The translations under genes and the position numbers were made by a program. Source: Acidobacteriota bacterium (GTDB lineage Bacteria > Acidobacteriota > Vicinamibacteria > Vicinamibacterales > UBA2999). From it: a DNA stretch of 64,000 nt. Positions 58,612 to 64,000 of the stretch are shown here, piece by piece (the stretch's first letter is position 1; each line of letters starts with the position of its first letter). The stretch covers positions 1 through 64,000 of the forward strand of contig JACPCS010000119.1 in assembly GCA_016184455.1 (NCBI GenBank). The letters are read 5' to 3'. The notes below the pieces were generated by a model. The model saw only the letters and a list, made by a program, of their open reading frames with translations. It searched no databases and was not told the origin of the DNA.

Positions 58612-59991
58612 CTACTGCGTCGCGCGCACCGCGGTCCACTTCGCTCGCAGTGCCTCGCGGTCCACCGCCTCTCCCCGCAGGTACACGACGTTGATCCGCC
58701 GCGTGTTGTGGATGTTCTCGAGCGGGTTCGCGTCCAGCACGATGAAGTCGGCGCTCTTGCCCGCCTCGACGGTGCCGAGGCGATCGAGGCCGAGGATCTC
58801 CGCCGAGTTGCGCGTCGCGATCGTGATCGCCTCGGCGGGGGTCAGCCCTGCCTCCACCATGCTCGCCATCTCCAGATGCGCGGCAAACCCGAAGTACTGC
58901 GCGCCATTGGTCGCGCCGGCATCGTCGCCCAGGCCGAAGCGCACGCCGGCCGCCTTCAGCTTCGCCACGCCGCGCGGCACGACCCCGCTGCGCCACTTGG
59001 CGGGCGCGTCGGCGGGGATCTTCGGGTTCTCGAGCAGACGGATGTCTTCTTCCGTAAAGGTCTCGCGCAGCAGCGGGTCGTCGATCCACGCCGGCCGCGG
59101 CCCGAAGATCTGGTTGCGGGTGCCCCACAGCGTCAGCAGCACGAAGACGTGCGGCCGCTCCCTGAAGAGGCCCACCAGCTCGTCGTCAACCTCCTGACCG
59201 AGCCGCCACGGCGGGTGCGCGAGGCCGTCGATGCCGGCGCGCAGGATCGCTTTGACGTCCTCGCGGTCCTGCGTGTGGGTGACGGTCTTCAACCCCAGCG
59301 TGTGCGCCTCGTCGATGGCCGCGGTATAGAGATCGGGCGTGAGCTTCTTCACCTGGCCTTCACGGTCGTCGACCCAGATCTTCACGTAGCGGTCGATCTT
59401 CTTCGCGGCGAGCTCTCGCACGGCCGCGCGCGCCTCCTCCGGCGTCGAGACGCCGTACGGTGAGTCGCGCAGGGGCGGCGCCGGCCCGCCGCTCGGCATG
59501 GCGAGCCCGCGGCCGGCGCTCAGAAACAGCGCGACGCCCGGCTGGGGCTGCGCGCGCAGCTCGTCGCGCAGCGCGTAGCCGAGGTCGCGCTCCGTGCCCA
59601 TGCTCATGAACGCCGCCACGCCGTGATACGCCTGCCGCTGCAGATGGTCGATCAGGTTCTCGCGCGTGTAGTTCTCGACCAGGAAGCTGACGCCGCGGCG
59701 ATAGCCCATGTGGCCGTGTGCATCGATGATGGCCGGCATCACGGTCTTTCCCGCGAGGCTCACGCGCGCGGCGCCCTCGGGCGCCGTCACCTCGCCCGCG
59801 CGCCCCACCTCGGTGAACGCGCCGTTCGCCACGACGAACGCGGCGTTCTCGATCGGCGGACGCTCGTTGCCGATGATGAGCCGCGCGCCTTCGAAGAGCA
59901 CGGCATTCGACTGCTGTGCCGGCGGAGCCGCCGCGCACGCCGACAGGAGCAGCGGCACGGACAGAATCAGCGCACGAAGGTGGATAACCAT
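58612..59991 (-). CDS. Amidohydrolase-family lipoprotein
   Basis: 459 residues from ATG 59991 (the longer in-frame ORF upstream is rejected). The signal ends in the lipobox L-L-S-A-C. The metal-dependent hydrolase fold is clear: P-A-I-I-D-A-H-G-H-M (H-x-H), a later T-V-T-H-T-Q, G-L-A-H-P-P-W, F-G-L-G-D-D-A-G and the C-terminal G-K-S-A-D-F-I-V-L-D-A-N-P. It would hydrolyse a cyclic amide, lactone or similar compound in the periplasm. It lies alone on the minus strand, divergent from the Xre/RES module. Confidence 0.92.
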   Translation of the reverse strand: MVIHLRALILSVPLLLSACAAAPPAQQSNAVLFEGARLIIGNERPPIENAAFVVANGAFTEVGRAGEVTAPEGAARVSLAGKTVMPAIIDAHGHMGYRRGVSFLVENYTRENLIDHLQRQAYHGVAAFMSMGTERDLGYALRDELRAQPQPGVALFLSAGRGLAMPSGGPAPPLRDSPYGVSTPEEARAAVRELAAKKIDRYVKIWVDDREGQVKKLTPDLYTAAIDEAHTLGLKTVTHTQDREDVKAILRAGIDGLAHPPWRLGQEVDDELVGLFRERPHVFVLLTLWGTRNQIFGPRPAWIDDPLLRETFTEEDIRLLENPKIPADAPAKWRSGVVPRGVAKLKAAGVRFGLGDDAGATNGAQYFGFAAHLEMASMVEAGLTPAEAITIATRNSAEILGLDRLGTVEAGKSADFIVLDANPLENIHNTRRINVVYLRGEAVDREALRAKWTAVRATQ

Positions 59992-60113
59992 TCTCAGCAA
60001 GGCTCGCTCGCGGCGGTCGCACCGTGTCGCTTTGCTCCCGCCCGGCGTCGCGATTCTGCGAAGTATAGTGCCGTCGCTGAGCGAACCGCCCGCTGGAGCC
60101 ACGGTGGTATCAT

Positions 60114-60593
60114 GTGAAAAGAAGTGTGGCTCAATTGATACCTCAGGTCGGGGGAGAACCCGTGGAAACCGTTGAACGGGTGGCGGAACTGCTCGGCGGC
60201 CGCGCCGTTCTGCATGCGACCATCCGCACGTGGAGCGACCTGGACCGCGTGGTCCGAAAGGGGCTCCCGAAGCGATCGCTGCAGCTCGTCGCCCGTCGTG
60301 CGGTCGAGCCCGGTGCCTCCGTGAGTGCGTTCGTCTCCGGCATCGTGCCACCGGCCACCTTCAAGCGGCGCTCCAGGCTGTCGGCCGAGGAGAGTCAACG
60401 CACCGAGCGCCTCGCACGCGTCGTCGCCCTCGCGGAACGACTCTGGGATGACGAACTCGAGGCACGCGCATTCCTGAACCGGCCGCACCCGCTGCTGGAC
60501 GGTCAGGCACCCCTCGACGTCGCCCGCACGGAGCTCGGTGCCCGGCGCGTGGAGCAGCTTCTGCATGCCATCGAGCACGGCCTGCCGCTGTAG
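60114..60593 (+). CDS. Xre/MbcA/ParS-family antitoxin (second module)
   Basis: 159 residues from GTG 60114. The N-terminal DNA-binding part (R-T-W-S-D-L-D-R-V-V-R-K-G-L-P, then V-P-P-A-T-F-K-R-R-S) leads to the C-terminal toxin-binding domain that ends P-L-D-V-A-R-T-E-L-G-A-R-R-V-E, closely parallel to the module at 7196-7702. The RES toxin gene follows 5 nt later. It neutralises the toxin and probably represses the operon. Confidence 0.9.
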   Translation: MKRSVAQLIPQVGGEPVETVERVAELLGGRAVLHATIRTWSDLDRVVRKGLPKRSLQLVARRAVEPGASVSAFVSGIVPPATFKRRSRLSAEESQRTERLARVVALAERLWDDELEARAFLNRPHPLLDGQAPLDVARTELGARRVEQLLHAIEHGLPL

Positions 60594-60598
60594 CCGTC

Positions 60599-61054
60599 GT
60601 GGACGCGTACCGGATCGGGTCCCGCGCGCATCCGCTCCTCGACGGCGCTGGCGCGGCTGGCAGCGACGACGCACGGTGGAATAGTCGAGGCCGGTACGTC
60701 GTCTATGCCGCCGAGCATTCCGCGACGGCCTTGCTCGAGAAGGCCGCGCAGTTGAACGCTCCAAAGATTCCTCGGACGCTTGTGTACGTCCGAATCACTG
60801 TCCCATCGGACGTGAGCACTGAAGAGGTCCGAGGTGACGACCTCCCCGGGTGGGACGCCGACGACAAGGCAGCCAGTCGATCATTCGGTGATCGCTGGTA
60901 CGACGAGACTCGGTCCCTTCTCCTTCTGGTGCCCTCACTGGCCGCGCCGGGGCTCGAACGGAACGTGCTGATCAATCAACGCCATCCAGAGTTTGCGCGG
61001 GTGACGATGTCCCGTCCCGAATCGATCCGGTGCCATCCGAAGCTGCTGGCCTAG
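60599..61054 (+). CDS. RES-domain toxin (second module)
   Basis: 151 residues from GTG 60599. RES features: D-A-Y-R-I near the start, G-S-D-D-A-R-W-N-S-R-G, Y-A-A-E-H-S-A-T-A-L-L-E and N-Q-R-H-P-E-F-A-R near the end. The sequence is clearly diverged from the first RES toxin (6726-7196), and the order is the same, so the two modules are unlikely to cross-neutralise. It probably attacks NAD+ or a cellular enzyme when free of its antitoxin. Confidence 0.9.
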   Translation: MDAYRIGSRAHPLLDGAGAAGSDDARWNSRGRYVVYAAEHSATALLEKAAQLNAPKIPRTLVYVRITVPSDVSTEEVRGDDLPGWDADDKAASRSFGDRWYDETRSLLLLVPSLAAPGLERNVLINQRHPEFARVTMSRPESIRCHPKLLA

Positions 61055-61123
61055 GACCGCTATGCGGCCACGCGCGCCAACGCGCGTCAACGAGAACCAA
61101 GCTTCTGGGCCGCATAGCGGTCC
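61054..61123. repeat. Composite palindrome 3 between convergent genes
   Basis: Perfect 16-bp inverted arms GGACCGCTATGCGGCC (61054-61069) and their complement (61108-61123) with a 38-nt spacer. Each arm is itself nearly palindromic (CCGC-TAT-GCGG). It separates the RES gene and the DUF5916 gene, so it may act as a terminator for both. Confidence 0.8.
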
Positions 61124-61127
61124 AACG

Positions 61128-63590
61128 TCAGAGCCTGAACAAGTACTGCAGCTTGGTGAAGACCGCGCGGTTTTCCCGCAGCAGCGATCCGGTGGGATAC
61201 ATCAGCTCGTTGATTCTGCTCCCCTCGCGGTAGTGGTCGTCGTACCCCACGAAGAAGACCGTGCCGGCGTTCACCCGATAGGTGAACAGGAGGTTCGCGC
61301 CGAGCGTCCGTTCGAACGTGTCGTAATCGATGATGTTGCGGACGAGCAGCCGGTTCGTGAACTGGTAGGTCGTCCGGCTGCGGAAGATCTTCACGTCGAG
61401 TTCCCGGGTGTTGGTCCGCACATCGACGAACCGGAGCGTATTCAGGTTCACTTCCGACTCGAGGCGCGAGAACGGACGCAGGTTGACGACCATGTTGATC
61501 GTGCGGTCCGATCCAAGAAACGGATTCTCGATGAACCGGACCTGATCGCCCTGCCAGATGGAGCCGCCGAAGCCGAAGCGGCGGCTGGTATTCATGTTCC
61601 AGCCGACGTTGTAGCGAGTCTTCCAGAAATCGATTCCGCCGTAGCGCTCCATGTCGCGGTTCACGTTCGTGTAGACGCTGATGTTGTTCGCGAACTGGAC
61701 GTTCAGCCGCACCCACATCCCCTCATCCTGCAGCACGCCCAGGTAATCGTAGTTGCGCTCGTACTGAACTCGCGGCTCCCAGTTGATGATCCAGCTCTCC
61801 GGCCAGAACCGATAGGACAACGTTGCGTACGACTGCTTCTGGTCGGTACGCCGCACGAACCCGGTGTCGGTGCCGAACCCCGGTTCGATCTCGTTGTGTC
61901 GCACCTCGTAGATGAGGTGCCGCCCCTCTTTCCGCAGCCGGAAGTCCACGAGCGATCCCGTGGCGCGCTCGCCCTCCACGTTCTGCCGATCGGCATTGAT
62001 GGCCGTGAAGCTCACCCGGTGATTGACGCCGAGCCGGAACGACCCGTCGACGCCGCCCACCCGGCTGTAGCTGTCGAGGAACTCGCGATCCGTGAAGATC
62101 GCGCCGATGTGCGACTCGGAATAGAGGTCGTAGCGGACGCGGCCGAGCACCACCTGCGCCGTCTGCTCGAACGCGGGGGAGAGCCGGTCGTCGACCTTGC
62201 CCGGCGCCTCATCGTCGGCCAGCAGGAAGCCGATCGACGTCTTGCCCACCTTGCCGGTCAGCTTGGCACCGTAACGCGGATCGACGAGCGTGCGGGTGTG
62301 CACGAGCGCCGTCGGATACGGCGCCTCGACCTGGTAGATCTCCTGTCCCTCGAGGAAGAAGGGCCGCAGCTCCGGATAGAAGACGGCGAAGCGCTGGTTC
62401 ACCTCGATCTGCGCACGGTCGGATTCAATCTGCGAGAAATCGGGGTTGTACGTGAAGTCGAACACCAGGTTCGGCGTGATGCCGTACTTCACGTTGATCG
62501 CGCCCTCGGAGAGGCCGTCGCCATGATCGTGCTCGTGGCGCGCCTCGCCCTGCCGCTCGATCGACTCCGCGCCGATCGCGGTGAACGTCGGCAGGAACTC
62601 CAGGTTGCGGCTGGTCGAGAGCGTCGTCATCCCCTCGAGCACGCCCATCTGGCGGAGCATGCCCATGACGTTGCGCGAGATCGGCGCCCAGACGACGGCC
62701 TCGTCCTTGCTGTCGATGGTGCGCTCGATCTGCAGCCCCCAGCGGTGCGGCTCGCCCGGCTGCCGCCCCGGGTACCGCAGGCTCTTGAACGGAATGGCCA
62801 TCTCCGCGGTCCAGCCGTCCTCCACAATCCGACCCGAGGACTCGAACAGCGCGTCCCAGGAGGCGTCGCCGGGAAGCCCCGAACGCGCGCCGCCGCTCGT
62901 ATGGTTCTGCGGCTGGATCTTCCGCCGCAGCCGCTGCCAGAAGCCGTCGGCGCCCGTCGGGATGCGGGATCCGGGATGCGGGATCCGGAGGGTCTGGGTG
63001 CCGTCGGATCCCGGACCCCGGATCCCGGATCCCGGGCCCGGTGCCAGCTGGCCGAACGAGCCGAACGAGTCCTGGCTGTTCATGATCGAATCGCCCTGGA
63101 CGCCGTAGCCGTTGACCGAGAAGACGTAGGCGCGCTGCTGATCCAGGAACGGATCGAAGTACACACGGATCGTGTCGTCGCGCGCCGTCTGATCGCGATC
63201 GACGCGGTTGGCCCGAATCAGCCCGGGATCGGAATAGTGCGCGTAGATGCCGAAGTACAGATTCTGGCTGTCGTACGCGAGGTAGACCTCGGTCTGTTCG
63301 GTGGCGGGTGCGCCCTCCAACGGCCGCTGCTGCACGAACTGCGTGATGCGCGCGGCGTTCCGCCACACGACGTCGTCCAGACGACCGTCGATGTCCGGCC
63401 GCTCGGTCGCGCGCGTGATCGACACAGTGGGACGTCCGGCCAGGACGCCGACCGACGCGCCGCCGCCGACGGCTGACGGGTCGGCGCCGAGGATCAGCTC
63501 GCCGGTGCCCGACTGGGCGTTCTGCGCCGAGGCGCCCGGGGCGAACAGCAAGACCGCGGCAATCGTCGCGGCCCACGTCATCCTTGTCAC
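61128..63590 (-). CDS. DUF5916 outer-membrane protein with CBM9-like N-terminal domain
   Basis: 820 residues with a signal peptide (cleavage near A-S-A-Q). Residues about 50-200 are like the family-9 carbohydrate-binding fold (P-D-I-D-G-R-L-D-D-V-V-W, Y-L-A-Y-D-S-Q-N-L-Y-F-G-I). A barrel region follows (E-F-L-P-T-F-T-A-I-G, L-V-F-D-F-T-Y-N-P-D-F-S-Q-I-E-S-D), ending L-Q-Y-L-F-R-L. An in-frame insertion of composite repeat 4 gives the odd stretch G-P-G-S-G-I-R-G-P-G-S-D. The next upstream gene starts the same operon 10 nt away. Confidence 0.92.
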   Translation of the reverse strand: MTRMTWAATIAAVLLFAPGASAQNAQSGTGELILGADPSAVGGGASVGVLAGRPTVSITRATERPDIDGRLDDVVWRNAARITQFVQQRPLEGAPATEQTEVYLAYDSQNLYFGIYAHYSDPGLIRANRVDRDQTARDDTIRVYFDPFLDQQRAYVFSVNGYGVQGDSIMNSQDSFGSFGQLAPGPGSGIRGPGSDGTQTLRIPHPGSRIPTGADGFWQRLRRKIQPQNHTSGGARSGLPGDASWDALFESSGRIVEDGWTAEMAIPFKSLRYPGRQPGEPHRWGLQIERTIDSKDEAVVWAPISRNVMGMLRQMGVLEGMTTLSTSRNLEFLPTFTAIGAESIERQGEARHEHDHGDGLSEGAINVKYGITPNLVFDFTYNPDFSQIESDRAQIEVNQRFAVFYPELRPFFLEGQEIYQVEAPYPTALVHTRTLVDPRYGAKLTGKVGKTSIGFLLADDEAPGKVDDRLSPAFEQTAQVVLGRVRYDLYSESHIGAIFTDREFLDSYSRVGGVDGSFRLGVNHRVSFTAINADRQNVEGERATGSLVDFRLRKEGRHLIYEVRHNEIEPGFGTDTGFVRRTDQKQSYATLSYRFWPESWIINWEPRVQYERNYDYLGVLQDEGMWVRLNVQFANNISVYTNVNRDMERYGGIDFWKTRYNVGWNMNTSRRFGFGGSIWQGDQVRFIENPFLGSDRTINMVVNLRPFSRLESEVNLNTLRFVDVRTNTRELDVKIFRSRTTYQFTNRLLVRNIIDYDTFERTLGANLLFTYRVNAGTVFFVGYDDHYREGSRINELMYPTGSLLRENRAVFTKLQYLFRL
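62961..63042. repeat. Composite palindrome 4, in frame within the DUF5916 gene
   Basis: It consists of multiple GGGATCCGGGATGCGGGATCC-like units on the left and their inverted copies (GGATCCCGGACCCCGGATCCC) on the right, separated by about 14 nt. The reading frame stays open across it, adding Gly/Pro/Arg-rich residues to the protein. Confidence 0.75.
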
Positions 63591-63600
63591 GGTTCTCCCC

Positions 63601-64000
63601 TCAGCGGCGCTGCGACTTCCGGTACTGCTCGTACCTCCGGTCGCTTTCGTTCAGATAGGTTCGCCACGGACGCGGATCCGTGGAATCCCAGTACAGCGGA
63701 TCGCCCGGCAGGCGCTCGTTGAGCAGCCCTCGCTCGTCCATGTGGACCTTCGCGGACGGTCCGTTCGTGTCGGTACAGGTGTTGTAGAGCGGCCGCAGCT
63801 CGGGTCGCGTCTCGGGATCGAGCTCGTAGCGGACCCGCGCGTGCACGGGCCGGACGAGCACCTCCGGGTCGTACAGCGTGATCTCGCCGTCGATCCGGTT
63901 GCCTACGCGGCGATAGCGCTCGACGGTCTCGAGCGCATCCGAGAACTCGGACACGCCGCCCTTCCACCCGCGGATCTGGTTGGTGTGAATGATGAGGGCG
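63601..64000 (-). CDS. Exported acidobacterial family protein (5' partial at window edge)
   Basis: The frame is open to the right edge, so the N-terminus lies outside. The visible C-terminal 133 residues carry the same module as the D-G-K-P-D family: S-E-F-S-D-A-L-E-T-V-E-R-Y-R-R-V-G, then I-D-G-E-I-T-L-Y-D-P-E-V-L-V-R-P-V. The tail has T-C-T-D-T-N-G and a charged end (E-S-D-R-R-Y-E-Q-Y-R-K). It ends 10 nt before the DUF5916 gene, so both are probably one operon. Confidence 0.75.
   Translation of the reverse strand, partial: ALIIHTNQIRGWKGGVSEFSDALETVERYRRVGNRIDGEITLYDPEVLVRPVHARVRYELDPETRPELRPLYNTCTDTNGPSAKVHMDERGLLNERLPGDPLYWDSTDPRPWRTYLNESDRRYEQYRKSQRR

Noticed and set aside
61062-63476. 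An 804-codon plus-strand ORF opposite the DUF5916 gene
   Set aside because: Antisense shadow; no start signal, no domain and it overlaps a confident gene entirely.

Overview
The window looks like a GC-rich soil bacterium of the phylum Acidobacteriota, most likely near class Vicinamibacteria. This is inferred from the gene families, not from a marker gene. There are Oar-like TonB-dependent receptors with N-terminal carboxypeptidase-regulatory domains, DUF6152 proteins, exported proteins of the D-G-K-P-D-x-S-G-x-W type, DUF1552/DUF1592 pairs, DUF5916 proteins and reaction-centre-type cytochrome c domains. No rRNA, tRNA or CRISPR array was found.

Left part (1-18.7 kb): a PilB/GspE-type ATPase fused to a receiver-like domain, a TolB-like domain and TPRs runs in from the left edge. 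It is followed by two tandem paralogous membrane proteins. From about 5.1 to 18.4 kb lies an accessory strip rich in toxin-antitoxin genes and wreckage: hicAB, an Xre/RES pair, a PIN/UPF0175 pair, a truncated HicB, two remnants of the same antitoxin-like gene, a FeoB 3' remnant with its small Cys-rich partner, an IS110 fragment and an ERCC4-like HhH fragment. A CDF metal transporter, an HTH-TOBE regulator and a large TonB receptor sit within it.

Middle part (18.7-40 kb): an ankyrin/DUF1552/DUF1592 operon, a pseudouridine synthase, and a Rieske plus cytochrome b module in which cytochrome b is fused to a two-heme-motif domain and a C-terminal lipoprotein-sorting-like domain. Then comes a long run of exported catabolic proteins: two D-G-K-P-D family proteins, DUF6152, a TonB receptor, a ModA-like binding protein, two VOC proteins, a sulfatase, a PQQ dehydrogenase, a signal-peptide-bearing FAH-family enzyme and a methyltransferase with an apparent lipoprotein signal. 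Together they suggest uptake and periplasmic oxidation or cleavage of aromatic or sugar-like compounds.

Inserted island (41.17-45.33 kb): a lower-GC block with two sigma-54 activators, a PilZ protein, a ribbon-helix-helix protein and a small membrane protein. It is bounded by two direct 178-bp copies (2 mismatches) of the 3' end of a PQQ dehydrogenase gene, which is the layout left by integration or recombination at a gene 3' end. One sigma-54 gene has lost its stop codon at the junction.

Right part (45.3-64 kb): a second PQQ dehydrogenase whose cytochrome tail lacks CxxCH, more exported proteins, a decayed lipase-maturation-factor gene, a lipoprotein with two class II aldolase modules (one degenerate), an SMP-30-like protein, and a cluster of poorly known genes (lectin-like, DUF11 membrane, SAF-domain, and a three-gene translationally coupled unit facing them). 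It ends with an amidohydrolase lipoprotein, a second Xre/RES module, a DUF5916 outer-membrane protein and a partial exported protein at the right edge. Four composite palindromic repeats of similar architecture but unrelated sequence are scattered through the window, one of them in frame inside the DUF5916 gene.
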